64,000 bases of DNA from Terrimonas sp. (GTDB taxonomy: Bacteria; Bacteroidota; Bacteroidia; Chitinophagales; Chitinophagaceae), in contig NZ_QCZJ01000024.1 in assembly GCF_003075435.1 (NCBI RefSeq), positions 21,761 to 85,760 of the forward strand, in the 5' to 3' direction. Within the stretch, counting starts at the first letter, position 1, and every line of letters begins with the position of its first letter. Shown piece by piece: positions 31,546 to 40,690 of this stretch. The translations under genes were made by a program, and so were the position numbers. A model generated the notes under the pieces. It had not been told where the DNA came from. It worked only from the letters and a program-made list of their open reading frames with translations, and ran no database searches.

Positions 31546-33258
31546 ATGAATAAAAAACTCCGCAGTCAAAACTGGTTTGGCAAAAAAGGGAAGGATGGGT
31601 TTATATACCGCGCCTGGATGAAGAACCAGGGTATTCCCAATTATGAATTTAAAGGCAAGCCTGTTATAGGTATTTGTAATACATGGTCTGAGCTTACACC
31701 CTGTAATGCACATTTCAGGGAGCTTGCTGAATCGGTGAAAAGAGGCATTTCCGAAGCTGGTGGTTTCCCGGTAGAGTTCCCGGTTATGTCGCTGGGTGAA
31801 ACGCTTATTAAGCCTACGGCTATGCTTTACCGTAACCTTGCCAGTATGGATGTGGAAGAATCTATCAGGGCAAATCCTATAGATGGAGTAGTACTGTTAT
31901 GCGGTTGTGACAAAACTACGCCTTCACTTGTAATGGGTGCATGCAGCGTTAATATTCCAACCATTGTGGTATCAGGTGGACCAATGTTAACGGGAAAATA
32001 TAAAGGAAAGAATATTGGCACAAGCGATATATGGCGTTTCAGCGAAGCGGTACGTTCAGGGCACATGTCGGAAGAGGAAATGGAAGTTACAGAAGCATGT
32101 ATGGCACGCAGTCGCGGGCATTGCGCTGTAATGGGCACTGCTTCAACCATGGCCTGTATGGTTGAGTCGCTTGGTTTGTCTTTGCCCGAAAATGCCGCCA
32201 TACCTGCTGCCGATTCACGCAGGAAAGTACTGGCACAGCTTTCGGGTATACGTATTGTTGAAATGGTGAATGAAGATCTGAAACCAACGGATATCCTTAC
32301 CCGAAAGGCATTTGAAAATGCTATAAAAGTGAATGCTGCCATAGGTGGCTCTACCAATTTCGTATTGCATTTGCTGGCTATAGCTGGCAGGGTAGGAGTA
32401 GCGCTTTCATTGAAAGATTTTGATGTGCATTCTGATGATATTCCGCTTATCGCCAATCTTCAGCCTTCCGGCGAACATTTTGTGGAAGATCTCTATTATG
32501 CAGGAGGGCTTCCTGCTGTGATGAAAGAAATTCTTCCATCATTACATAAAGACGCGTTAACCGTTAACGGGAAAACAGTTGGAAAAAACTGCAGCAGTGT
32601 TGCGTGCTATGATCGTAATGTGATTGCAACTGCTGAGCAACCGTTTAATGATATATCAGGTATTGTTGTTGTAAAAGGGAACATTTGTGAAGAAGGCGCT
32701 GTGCTGAAACCTTCTGCCGCAAGTCCGCATTTATTAAAACATAGCGGCAAAGCCGTGGTATTTGAAGATATAGAAGATTATAAAAACCGTATTGATGACC
32801 CCAATCTTGATATTGACGAAAACAGCGTGATGGTACTGAAAAATGTTGGGCCGAAAGGATACCCCGGAATGCCCGAAGTAGGCAATATGGGATTACCCAA
32901 AAAAGTACTGGCAAAAGGTATTACTGATATGGTGCGTATTTCAGATGGCAGAATGAGTGGAACAGGATTTGGTACCGTTGTGCTGCATGTTTCTCCGGAA
33001 GCTGCGGCAGGTGAAAATTTTTCTGTAGTGAAGGATGGTGATATGATTACACTGGATGTAGAAAAACGGATATTGCAGGCCGATGTAAGTGATGAAGAAT
33101 TTGCAAAACGTAAAAAAGAAAAGCAGCAGGTAGTCACATCATATACCAGGGGATATGTGAGCTTATATATTAATCATGTGGAGCAGGCGCACCTCGGCGC
33201 CGATTTTGATTTCTTAAAAGGGTCATCGGGAAGCGAAGTAACAAGAGATTCTCATTAG
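31546..33258 (+). CDS. IlvD/Edd-family sugar-acid dehydratase
   Basis: This 570-residue Fe-S dehydratase matches the sugar-acid branch (arabonate or xylonate dehydratase-like) rather than dihydroxy-acid dehydratase. It has RSQNWFGKKGKDGFIYRAWMKNQG at the start and cysteines in GICNTWSELTPCN, LCGCDKTTPS and RGHCAVMGTAST. RISDGRMSGTGFGTVVLH is near the C-terminus. It removes water from an aldonate to give a 2-keto-3-deoxy acid. The ATG at 31546 is used; an in-frame TTG nine bases upstream is less likely. The SDR gene 122 bp downstream is a plausible partner. Confidence 0.88.
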   Translation: MNKKLRSQNWFGKKGKDGFIYRAWMKNQGIPNYEFKGKPVIGICNTWSELTPCNAHFRELAESVKRGISEAGGFPVEFPVMSLGETLIKPTAMLYRNLASMDVEESIRANPIDGVVLLCGCDKTTPSLVMGACSVNIPTIVVSGGPMLTGKYKGKNIGTSDIWRFSEAVRSGHMSEEEMEVTEACMARSRGHCAVMGTASTMACMVESLGLSLPENAAIPAADSRRKVLAQLSGIRIVEMVNEDLKPTDILTRKAFENAIKVNAAIGGSTNFVLHLLAIAGRVGVALSLKDFDVHSDDIPLIANLQPSGEHFVEDLYYAGGLPAVMKEILPSLHKDALTVNGKTVGKNCSSVACYDRNVIATAEQPFNDISGIVVVKGNICEEGAVLKPSAASPHLLKHSGKAVVFEDIEDYKNRIDDPNLDIDENSVMVLKNVGPKGYPGMPEVGNMGLPKKVLAKGITDMVRISDGRMSGTGFGTVVLHVSPEAAAGENFSVVKDGDMITLDVEKRILQADVSDEEFAKRKKEKQQVVTSYTRGYVSLYINHVEQAHLGADFDFLKGSSGSEVTRDSH

Positions 33259-33263
33259 GGGGA

Positions 33264-33354
33264 AGCTGTCAGCGATCAGCTATCGGCGGTGGGCAGTGGG
33301 TAAATTGCCATTCGCTATTGACCATTCACCATTGACTATTCACCATTGACCATT
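33264..33354. repeat. Heptamer array, 13 units, with a word switch
   Basis: The 91 bases divide exactly into 7-mers. The first units are AGCTGTC, AGCGATC, AGCTATC, GGCGGTG and GGCAGTG. Later units are GACCATT, CACCATT and GACTATT, repeated. The word family changes without loss of the 7-bp register. It starts 5 bp after the dehydratase stop codon. Confidence 0.9.
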
Positions 33355-33380
33355 GCCATATAATTTATAATGCTTGTTTT

Positions 33381-34154
33381 ATGAATGATAATGAAAAAAA
33401 TTTTAAAGACCAGGTTGCTATAGTAACAGGGGCGGGGCAGGGGATAGGTTTTGAAATTGCGAGACAATTATGCGAAAACGGCGCTGCAGTTGTGTTGAAT
33501 GATGTTGATGCATCACTGGCAGAAAAAGCAGCCGAAACTATTGCCAAAGAAGGCTACTCATGCATTGCTTTTGCAGGCGATGTTTCTGATAAGAAGTTCA
33601 TAGATGCTATGGTAAACGAGACGGTATCAAAGTTTGGTAAGCTGACTATTGCAATTGCCAATGCGGGTATTACCTTGTTTGGTGATTTTCTTACCTACCC
33701 TGCGGATTCTTTGTATAAAGTAATGCAGTTAAATTTAGGTGGAAGTTTTTTGCTGGCGCAGGCTATTTCAAGGCAGATCATTAAACAAAGATCCGGTGGG
33801 AGTATATTGCTGATGTCTTCTGTAACCGGTCACCAGGCGCATAAAAACCTTGCGGCTTACGGCATGACAAAAGCCGCGCTTGAAATGCTGGCTAAAAATC
33901 TTGTAGTTGAATTATCGGAATACAATATCAATGTAAATACAATTGCACCCGGCGCTACATTAACGGAACGTACATTAGGCGACCCTGAATATATGAGTAC
34001 CTGGAGCCGTATCACGCCAATGGGAAAACCTGCTACAGTGCAGGATATTGCTAATGCGGTACTGTTCATGGTGTCTCCGCTCTCCCGCCATATTACCGGG
34101 CAGAGCCTGGTGGTAGATGGTGGCTGGACATCGGTAAGTCCTTCGCCATATTAA
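33381..34154 (+). CDS. Short-chain dehydrogenase/reductase
   Basis: This 257-residue classical SDR has the cofactor motif TGAGQGIGFEIA (about 16-27), NAG in IANAGIT, catalytic Ser in LLMSSVTG and Tyr-x-x-x-Lys in AYGMTKAAL. The C-terminal LVVDGGWTSVSP is typical of sugar or polyol dehydrogenases. Its position after an aldonate dehydratase suggests an oxidative, non-phosphorylating route for a sugar such as arabinose, xylose, fucose or rhamnose, but the substrate is not determined by sequence. Confidence 0.88.
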   Translation: MNDNEKNFKDQVAIVTGAGQGIGFEIARQLCENGAAVVLNDVDASLAEKAAETIAKEGYSCIAFAGDVSDKKFIDAMVNETVSKFGKLTIAIANAGITLFGDFLTYPADSLYKVMQLNLGGSFLLAQAISRQIIKQRSGGSILLMSSVTGHQAHKNLAAYGMTKAALEMLAKNLVVELSEYNINVNTIAPGATLTERTLGDPEYMSTWSRITPMGKPATVQDIANAVLFMVSPLSRHITGQSLVVDGGWTSVSPSPY

Positions 34155-34158
34155 TAAA

Positions 34159-34186
34159 GTGAGACGAGAGGGGTGAAACGTAAAAA
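34159..34186. repeat. Heptamer array, 4 units
   Basis: Units GTGAGAC, GAGAGGG, GTGAAAC, GTAAAAA start 4 bp after the SDR stop codon. The words are related to the left half of the array at 11454. No complementary half is seen. Confidence 0.55.
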
Positions 34187-34282
34187 TTCAAAGTCATGCC
34201 CTGAGTAAAGTGATGCAGGAATGTACATAAATTTTTCCTGCCCGGTCAATACTTAGTTATAAGTTGTTTTCGTTTTTGCTGC

Positions 34283-35167
34283 ATGAAAAATCCGGTATCT
34301 TTTTCCTGTATTGCAGCATTGCTCTTTTTGAGCTCATGCCAGTATTCTGTAAGTACATCTCTTATACCTGAAATACCTGCTGTACCTGTTGCCAACTCAA
34401 AGTCTGAAGCAGCTGAAGCGGAACTTGATAGAAAGGAGGAAACGCCAGTTGCAGTTTCAGATATAGACGCCGCAACGGTATTATCAAAACCACAAATACC
34501 TGTTTTATGTTATCACCAGATAAGAGACTGGCGTGGAAATGAAAGCAGGGGCGTAAAAGATGCTGTTGTGCCTCCGGCAATTTTTAGAAGCCAGTTACAG
34601 ATACTGGCAGACAGCGGTTACCATACTATTTTACCGGATGACCTGTATAACTATCTCACCAAAGGTTCACCGCTTCCGCCTAAACCAATCATGCTTACTT
34701 ATGATGATGGCGATGCAGACCAATATAATATTGCCGCGCCTGAAATGGCAAAGCACGGTTTTAAAGGTGTGTTTTTTGTGATGACGGTTTCGCTTGGGCG
34801 ATCTATCTATATGACGAAAGAACAGGTAAAACTATTATCTGACGAAGGTCATATAATTGCTTCACATACTTATGACCATCATGATGTAAGAAAATATACT
34901 GATGCCGATTGGGATAAGCAACTTATTGAATCTGGCAGACAACTGGAAGCCATTACAGGTAAACCTGTCAGATATTTTGCATACCCGTTTGGTGCATGGA
35001 ATAAACAGGCAATTCCCGCGCTTAAAAAACGAAATATGATCGCAGCATTTCAACTTTCCACCAAAATGGACCAGGATGATCCTTTATATACTATCCGCCG
35101 TATGATGGTGCCGGGAGACTGGAGCGCAACTACAATGCTGAATGCTATGAAGAGGACATTTAAGTAA
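34283..35167 (+). CDS. Polysaccharide deacetylase lipoprotein (NodB domain)
   Basis: This 294-residue lipoprotein has a lipobox LSSC with Cys 19. The NodB domain (about 70-290) shows IPVLCYHQI, the metal Asp pair in LTYDDGD (Asp 141-142), the H-x-x-x-H zinc motif SHTYDHH (His 195 and His 199) and FAYPFGAWN. It removes acetyl groups from an N-acetylated polysaccharide, probably at the cell envelope. It is closest in layout to PgaB-N or YadE-like enzymes. It is monocistronic as far as can be seen. Confidence 0.88.
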   Translation: MKNPVSFSCIAALLFLSSCQYSVSTSLIPEIPAVPVANSKSEAAEAELDRKEETPVAVSDIDAATVLSKPQIPVLCYHQIRDWRGNESRGVKDAVVPPAIFRSQLQILADSGYHTILPDDLYNYLTKGSPLPPKPIMLTYDDGDADQYNIAAPEMAKHGFKGVFFVMTVSLGRSIYMTKEQVKLLSDEGHIIASHTYDHHDVRKYTDADWDKQLIESGRQLEAITGKPVRYFAYPFGAWNKQAIPALKKRNMIAAFQLSTKMDQDDPLYTIRRMMVPGDWSATTMLNAMKRTFK

Positions 35168-35361
35168 TTCAGGTTGCTGGTTAAGCAGTGAGCTTATTCA
35201 GTGTAAATGCCAGAATAAAGATCACCGTTTTATTAAAAGCCCTTTAAAGGCTGCTGCGTGTATTTTGCTTAGCAACAGCGCCCTTGTCCAGGTAACTTTC
35301 AAAATAAAATAGCTAATGCTATTGTTCTGATTTCACTATCACTTACTTTTCGATAAGTTGT

Positions 35362-35835
35362 TTATTTTTTGGCGGTAAATCCAACAGGAATATATAGATC
35401 GCCTTTGTCGTACATATTGATAAAGATGGTTACAGTATCCTTACTTCCTTCAAGCCATACGCGGTAAATATCGAGTAAACCTGTATTGTCCAGTAATCCG
35501 TTCGGCGTTTTGAATGCGCAGCAGCTTCCTGTACGGGAATAACTAACATTTTCACCATTTGGCCCAAGCAGGGCATTAAGAAACCGCCGTTCATTTTTGG
35601 GACCGTTTCGTTCGCGGTTACCACCGGTTTTTACGGGGTTTTCTTTGGTAAATCCGTAAGTCTTATCTGTTGTAGTTTCTGTCAGCAGGTAGGTATTATC
35701 ATCAACGGATTCAACGGTATATACTCTTGTATCTCCAATTCCCGGGTTGTTATCAGCAGTTTGGGTTACGGTTTTTTTCTGCGGGGAGCAGGCAACTGAG
35801 CAGGTAATTAATACAGGGATTATGTATTTTTTCAT
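35362..35835 (-). CDS. Hypothetical lipoprotein
   Basis: This 157-residue protein starts MKKYIIPVLITCSVACSPQ, with a likely lipobox SVAC at Cys 16. The mature part has a two-cysteine segment (TGSCCAFKT) and an IFINMYDKGDLYIPVGF end strand. No family is recognised with certainty. The ATG at 35835 places the lipoprotein signal at the N-terminus; an in-frame extension to 35934 is not supported. It lies 120 bp downstream of lipA on the same strand. Confidence 0.6.
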   Translation of the reverse strand: MKKYIIPVLITCSVACSPQKKTVTQTADNNPGIGDTRVYTVESVDDNTYLLTETTTDKTYGFTKENPVKTGGNRERNGPKNERRFLNALLGPNGENVSYSRTGSCCAFKTPNGLLDNTGLLDIYRVWLEGSKDTVTIFINMYDKGDLYIPVGFTAKK

Positions 35836-35955
35836 AGTTAGATAACGTGGAATTTTAAAAATATTGCTACTGAAGCTAAACAGAGAAATGAAATGACAAA
35901 CCTTAATACCCGGGTTTATCATTTCATTTCTCACTATATAAATACAATATATATT

Positions 35956-36882
35956 TTAGGAAACCATCATCGCTTTCTTCCTCAGCCATTCCGCTTTACC
36001 TATGCCTTCAAACACGTGTTTTTCGCTGTGGTAAGATGACCGTACCAGTGGGCCGCTTTCCACATAGTCGAATCCCATGTCATAACCGGCTTCAGTATAT
36101 TCATTAAATTCATCAGGGTGCACAAAACGCTGCACCGGCAAATGTTTACGTGTTGGCTGAAGGTATTGCCCTATAGTAATTACATCCACACCGTTGGCGC
36201 GAAGATCACGCATGGTTTGCAGTACTTCCTCTTTTGCTTCACCCAGTCCAAGCATAATGCCTGATTTGGTACGCATACCTTGTTCTTTAAGATGTTTCAG
36301 CACTTCCATGCTGCGCCAGTATTTTGCCTGTATGCGCACCTGGCGTGTCATACGCTCAACTGTTTCTATATTATGAGATACTACTTCAGGTGCTGCTTCA
36401 ACAATACGTTGTATGTTTTCTTTCTCCCCTTTAAAATCCGGAACCAATGTTTCGAGTGTAGTATCCGGGTTTAAAGCTTTTACTGCTTTAATCGTGTTGT
36501 ACCAGATAATGCTTCCGCCATCTTTTATTTCATCCCTGTCAACAGAGGTTATTACAGCATGTTTAACTTTCATCAGGTAAATCGCCTCTGCTACGCGCTG
36601 AGGCTCGTCCCAGTCAATAGCATCCGGTCTGCCGGTGGCAACCGCGCAAAATCCGCAACTGCGGGTACATACATTACCAAGTATCATGAAGGTTGCAGTG
36701 CCTGCTCCCCAGCATTCGCCCATATTAGGACAATTACCACTTTCGCAAATGGTATGCAGCTTATGTGTATCTACTAAATTTCTTACGTTCTTATAACTTT
36801 CACCTATCGGCAGCTTTACTCTTAACCAATCCGGCTTTTTAGGCCGAGGCTCCGCTTCGGTTGTTGTTGCACATCCACTCAT
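35956..36882 (-). CDS. lipA: Lipoyl synthase
   Basis: This 308-residue radical SAM enzyme has the auxiliary cluster cysteines Cys 46, 51 and 57 ([12 protein letters not shown]) and the radical SAM triad Cys 72, 76 and 79 (CTRSCGFC). The C-terminal SSYHSE motif supplies the serine ligand of the auxiliary cluster. It inserts two sulfurs into protein-bound octanoate. lipB is not in the window. Confidence 0.96.
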   Translation of the reverse strand: MSGCATTTEAEPRPKKPDWLRVKLPIGESYKNVRNLVDTHKLHTICESGNCPNMGECWGAGTATFMILGNVCTRSCGFCAVATGRPDAIDWDEPQRVAEAIYLMKVKHAVITSVDRDEIKDGGSIIWYNTIKAVKALNPDTTLETLVPDFKGEKENIQRIVEAAPEVVSHNIETVERMTRQVRIQAKYWRSMEVLKHLKEQGMRTKSGIMLGLGEAKEEVLQTMRDLRANGVDVITIGQYLQPTRKHLPVQRFVHPDEFNEYTEAGYDMGFDYVESGPLVRSSYHSEKHVFEGIGKAEWLRKKAMMVS

Positions 36883-36920
36883 AGTTAAAAATTACTTTAC
36901 AATATGCAAATTTAACGGTC

Positions 36921-37739
36921 TTACTTCCGTTTGCCAAATAACAAGGAAACGTAGGCGTTGAAGAAGAATTTTCGTGACGGGCTATATACCATTTGCTGAA
37001 CATCTTTAAAGTAATATTCCATATTTAACCCGCCTTCAATGGCCGACACTACTGTATTAAACCTGTTGTAATCAAATCGTATAGCAGTTTTTGCGTGAAG
37101 CCCGGGAGCAAGTTTCATTTCATTCCAGCCCTTGGTTAACCCGGCGCCGCCAATAATTCCTTCCTGCCCTAAAAATAACAGGCTGTCAGGCGAGTCATAT
37201 TTTACATATTTGCTGCTATTGTTCCCATCCGGCACTTCCATATAATATGGTCTTAGTAAACCCAACGATAATCCGCCGGCACCTATTCCATACACAGAAA
37301 CTCCGTTTTTATTTCCTTTGCCCCCAATTAAAATTTGTTGCCCCATAGCTCCTTTTAGCTGGTAAAAAATATTTTTTTTGCCATACACGAAGGGCGTACC
37401 AAAAAAGATAAAACCGCCATTGGCTGTGGTAGTATTCTGCTTGTCTTCTTTGCGGTGCTTTTTTTCGTTGAATTCAATTTGATAAATGGTGGCGCGGGTT
37501 ACTGAGTTTGATTTTCCGAATTCATAAGATATTCCCCATCCGTCAGTATTCAATTTTATTCCAAAGGCGTTCTGCTTGCGGAATGATGGTACACCTTCTT
37601 CCTCAAGCCTCATAATCTGGTTCATCTTCTCTTTCTTTTGCCTTTTCTTATCGTCTTTGGTTTTCCTTTGGTTGTCTTGCTGGCTATAGCCGGCAAACGT
37701 AAAACTGGCGAATACAATAACCGCAATGATTTTTTTCAC
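36921..37739 (-). CDS. Hypothetical secreted protein
   Basis: This protein of about 272 residues has a signal peptide (KKIIAVIVFASFTFAGYSQ). A Lys/Arg-rich stretch (about 25-40) is followed by beta-rich sequence (GIKLNTDGWGISYEFGKS, FFFNAYVSLLFGKRK end) that resembles small outer-membrane or surface beta-barrel proteins. No ATG is available in frame. A GTG at 37739 is chosen because it places the signal peptide at the N-terminus; a TTG at 37745 is the alternative. Function unknown. Confidence 0.6.
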   Translation of the reverse strand: MKKIIAVIVFASFTFAGYSQQDNQRKTKDDKKRQKKEKMNQIMRLEEEGVPSFRKQNAFGIKLNTDGWGISYEFGKSNSVTRATIYQIEFNEKKHRKEDKQNTTTANGGFIFFGTPFVYGKKNIFYQLKGAMGQQILIGGKGNKNGVSVYGIGAGGLSLGLLRPYYMEVPDGNNSSKYVKYDSPDSLLFLGQEGIIGGAGLTKGWNEMKLAPGLHAKTAIRFDYNRFNTVVSAIEGGLNMEYYFKDVQQMVYSPSRKFFFNAYVSLLFGKRK

Positions 37740-37790
37740 CTTCAATGATTTATGTGTTCTTTAAACGTAAATTTAAACAAAAATAATACA

Positions 37791-38216
37791 ATGACTTCAA
37801 CAGTAGTGTACGAAGGAAATTTGCGTACGGTTTGTACCCATCTGAAATCCGGAACTGTAATTGAAACAGATGCTCCGCTCGATAACCAGGGACTTGCAGA
37901 ACGTTTTTCGCCTAGTGATCTGGTGGCAACAGCGCTCGGAAGCTGTATGCTTACAATAATGGGTATAAAAGCAAGAGATATGAATGTTGATATTAAGGGT
38001 ATAAAAATCGAGATTGAAAAGATCATGGCTACTGATCCCAGGCGGATTTCAGGCATAAATTTAACATTTCATTTCCCGGAAACCCTTGATTTAACTGATA
38101 AGGGAAAAACCATACTTGAAAGAGCGGCACATACCTGCCCGGTAGCGTACAGCATTCATCCTGATATAAAGGTGAATACTATATTTAACTGGCAGAACGC
38201 AGGGGCGCTGCAATAG
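37791..38216 (+). CDS. OsmC-family peroxiredoxin-like protein
   Basis: This 141-residue protein has the two conserved cysteines of OsmC/Ohr proteins, in TALGSCMLTIMG and RAAHTCPVAYSIHPD, and the RFSPSDLVATALGSC helix. These proteins reduce organic peroxides or handle reactive sulfur. The ATG at 37791 fits the family start (TSTVVYEGNLRTVCTH); an upstream in-frame codon at 37752 is less likely. It is divergent from the gene at 36921. Confidence 0.9.
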   Translation: MTSTVVYEGNLRTVCTHLKSGTVIETDAPLDNQGLAERFSPSDLVATALGSCMLTIMGIKARDMNVDIKGIKIEIEKIMATDPRRISGINLTFHFPETLDLTDKGKTILERAAHTCPVAYSIHPDIKVNTIFNWQNAGALQ

Positions 38217-38246
38217 TGAAGCGCAAATATTTTTTTATAGAATAGC

Positions 38247-38327
38247 ACACGGAATACACAGATGATACTAATAAACACGGGTACATTCCGTGAATATCCG
38301 CCATATCCGTTTTATCCGTGTTCCATT
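38247..38327. repeat. Nonamer array, 9 units, dyad form
   Basis: The 81 bases fall into 9-mers. The left units are ACACGGAAT, ACACAGATG, ATACTAATA, AACACGGGT; the right units are GAATATCCG, CCATATCCG, TTTTATCCG, TGTTCCATT. The CACGG-type words are complementary to CCGTG in the right half. Confidence 0.75.
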
Positions 38328-38421
38328 CTTCGTATTGGAGATGCCCGAAGTTATTTTTAACTAACTCTTGATATATTTCCTGCCACGAATTCCAGTGTTC
38401 GCATTGGCGAAACAGGATTTG

Positions 38422-38515
38422 CTACGCAAAGAGCCACAAAGCATACACAAAGTTACACAGAGCATTAATTAGCCTCTTTGTGGCTCTTTGTGTATCCTTC
38501 GTGTACCTCTTTGAA
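38422..38515. repeat. CACAAAG/CTTTGTG repeat with complementary halves
   Basis: The left part repeats CAAAG and CACAAAG words at about 7-bp steps. The right part repeats CTTTGTG words, and CAAAGAGCCACAAAG is closely complementary to CTTTGTGGCTCTTTG. Together with the nonamer array it occupies most of the 408-bp gap between the OsmC gene and the DUF2851 gene (38217-38624), where no gene is seen. Confidence 0.7.
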
Positions 38516-38624
38516 ATAACCAGTGAATAATACAACCGGTAAGCTGAGAACTTATTTCAGGACAATACATTATATTTTTCCTGAATCAGGTTTGGTACTT
38601 AAAATGACGGCACCTTCCTCCTCT

Positions 38625-39899
38625 CTACAGCGTTCGCTTAAGTATAGCAACGCCTATAGCGCAACTGAGGCATTTTTTTTGAAGACAATATTTTTTGGTG
38701 AGTTGTATGAGGGACTGAGAGTCTGCCGCAGTAATATTTTGAATATTTAGCTGCTTCCACTGCCTGGTAATATGGTTGTTTTCCGGGGAAATATCTTCCA
38801 GCCATTTCAGGGCCTTGTTTTTATATACCTGTTCTTTATGTATATGCCCATAAGCGAAAACGATTGGAATAACCGTATTGATCAGTATATTATCAATCAT
38901 CTGCCTTCCCAGTGTTTTTTCTTTGTAAGAAGTTATGTCATCAAATTTGTAATGATAGTGCCAGTAATCATTAGCTGTTACCTGTAAAAGTTTTACAACC
39001 TCTTTTACTGAAGCGGCTGCTTTTACCTGCGAAAATAAATGCAGAGAGTTGTTGATAAGCATTGCCAGCTGTGCCAGGCGTATAGTGGGGAAATTACCGG
39101 GACGCATGCGCAGAAAATGTACCGGCTCATATACCGGCGTAAAATTGTATTTCTTTTTATAAAACCTGAATTCTTTTTGTAACATTTTAGGGTAAGATTC
39201 CCTGAAGTTACTGTTCAATAAACCTGCCTGCCCAAGCAGGAATGATTCGAGTTGATGAATTTGTCCTTTGTGTTTGGCAAGTATATTAACCGCGATGGAA
39301 CGTGCAATGGCTTCGAATGCATTGCTGTTAACCGGGTTGCCAAAGTTCCTGGCGATCAGCCACCAGAAAACTTCTTCCCAATGTGCATTGGTTTGTGCAA
39401 GAAATCCTGCAACAGCTTCAGTTTTGCTTTGCATGCGCTCTGTAACAAGCCTTGTTTTCCAGCTATCCCATATAATGGCAGGTACTGATAAAAGACTATT
39501 TTCACATGGAATGATTTTTTGAGTATAGATTAATTCTTCGTAGCGCTGCAACAAAACTTTGGGTACTTTATCATTCAGCGATAATGCAGGTATTGTTTTT
39601 CCTTTTGCATCGTAAATATCTTCATCATGTTCCCATACAACGTGAAGAATAATGTTGCCATAATTTTGGTCATTATCGTGTCCGTGCACTTTCCAGTCTG
39701 ATGCTTTTACGTGTAATTCTATATTCCCTGCCCATTTTGTATTGGCTATTGATATAACGGCTTCTAAAAAATCAGGTCCCTGGTTGGTATTAAACTGACC
39801 GGGATAAGAGATGGATAACCGGTCACCTGAAACGGTATGCAGATCAGTTTTATTAAAGTACTGCATTTGCCAGATAAATTGCAGCAGGCGCTCTGTCAT
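38625..39899 (-). CDS. DUF2851 family protein
   Basis: This 424-residue protein matches the DUF2851 family of Bacteroidota: MTERLLQFIWQMQYFN at the start, then GDRLSISYPGQFNTNQGPDFLEA, WAGNIELHVKASDWKVHGH and ILHVVWEHDED. The N-terminal region resembles a nuclease-like fold with conserved D, E and H residues, but no activity has been assigned to my knowledge. It is the last gene of a minus-strand run and has no tight neighbour. Confidence 0.85.
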   Translation of the reverse strand: MTERLLQFIWQMQYFNKTDLHTVSGDRLSISYPGQFNTNQGPDFLEAVISIANTKWAGNIELHVKASDWKVHGHDNDQNYGNIILHVVWEHDEDIYDAKGKTIPALSLNDKVPKVLLQRYEELIYTQKIIPCENSLLSVPAIIWDSWKTRLVTERMQSKTEAVAGFLAQTNAHWEEVFWWLIARNFGNPVNSNAFEAIARSIAVNILAKHKGQIHQLESFLLGQAGLLNSNFRESYPKMLQKEFRFYKKKYNFTPVYEPVHFLRMRPGNFPTIRLAQLAMLINNSLHLFSQVKAAASVKEVVKLLQVTANDYWHYHYKFDDITSYKEKTLGRQMIDNILINTVIPIVFAYGHIHKEQVYKNKALKWLEDISPENNHITRQWKQLNIQNITAADSQSLIQLTKKYCLQKKCLSCAIGVAILKRTL

Positions 39900-40092
39900 A
39901 GGTTGTAGTTGTGGTGTTAAATATTGCAGAACTAATTTACGGAGAAATGTTTGAAAAACGGACTAAAGTAAATTGCCGGCTCGCATTGCAAACTTTTGCA
40001 ATCAAAGCAGATTATTGTTTACGGTATTTGATACAAGTATACAGATGCTTCCTTAGCCCGGCATGATAGCCCGAGGTGATCATTTCATTTTC

Positions 40093-40120
40093 CAATCTTC
40101 AAATTGCTTAATCTTCAAAT
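40093..40120. repeat. Short heptamer array at the maf 3' end
   Basis: Four units CAATCTT, CAAATTG, CTTAATC, TTCAAAT. The last contains the maf stop codon (40115-40117). The words resemble those at 46066 and 24072. Confidence 0.5.
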
Positions 40121-40690
40121 TTTTCCCAACTCCCTTACCACCCTGCTAACCGGCAGCCCCATTACATTATAGAAGTCCCCGTTAATTTTTTCAATTCCAA
40201 CAACACCTATCCATTCCTGTATGGCATAAGCGCCGGCTTTGTCGTAGGGTTTATAATTATCCACGTAAAAAGCGATCTGTTCGCCCGACAGCGGATGAAA
40301 CCAAACTTCTGTTGCATCAGCAAAGCTTATTGTTTTATCGCCGGATGTAATAACAACGCCTGTAATCACCTGGTGTTTTTTGCCTGACAGCGTTTGAAGT
40401 ATATGTATCGCATCATTCCTGTCTTCAGGCTTGCCGATGATCAGATCATTACATACCACAATGGTATCGGCAGTAATTACAGGAGTGGCCGGCGCATACA
40501 ATTTAAATTGATCTGAATTTCTGACCGCTGTGTTTTTCTGTTCAGCAATATAAATCGCAACTTCAGCAGGTGATAAACCTGCAGGATAACTTTCGTCGGT
40601 AGATCGTACAATAATATCAAAATCTATAGCAGCCCATTCAAGCAGTTGTTTTCGCCTGGGTGATTGAGATGCGAGAATAACTTTGGTCAT
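40115..40690 (-). CDS. maf: Maf-family nucleoside triphosphate pyrophosphatase
   Basis: This 191-residue protein has the Maf signature VILASQSPRRKQLLEW at the start, ESYPAGLSPAEVAIYIAEQKN, VITADTIVVCNDLIIGKP and YDKAGAYAIQEW. Maf proteins hydrolyse non-canonical or excess nucleoside triphosphates (dTTP/UTP type). Its start codon overlaps the stop codon of the upstream prenyltransferase gene by one base (TGATG), so translation is likely coupled. Confidence 0.93.
   Translation of the reverse strand: MTKVILASQSPRRKQLLEWAAIDFDIIVRSTDESYPAGLSPAEVAIYIAEQKNTAVRNSDQFKLYAPATPVITADTIVVCNDLIIGKPEDRNDAIHILQTLSGKKHQVITGVVITSGDKTISFADATEVWFHPLSGEQIAFYVDNYKPYDKAGAYAIQEWIGVVGIEKINGDFYNVMGLPVSRVVRELGKI

Noticed and set aside
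31827..32456. 209-codon minus-strand frame inside the dehydratase gene
   Set aside because: It lies fully inside a strongly supported Fe-S dehydratase gene and its translation shows no domain.
38523..38750. 75-codon plus-strand frame between the OsmC and DUF2851 genes
   Set aside because: Its second half is antisense to the well-supported DUF2851 gene and the product shows no family or export signal.
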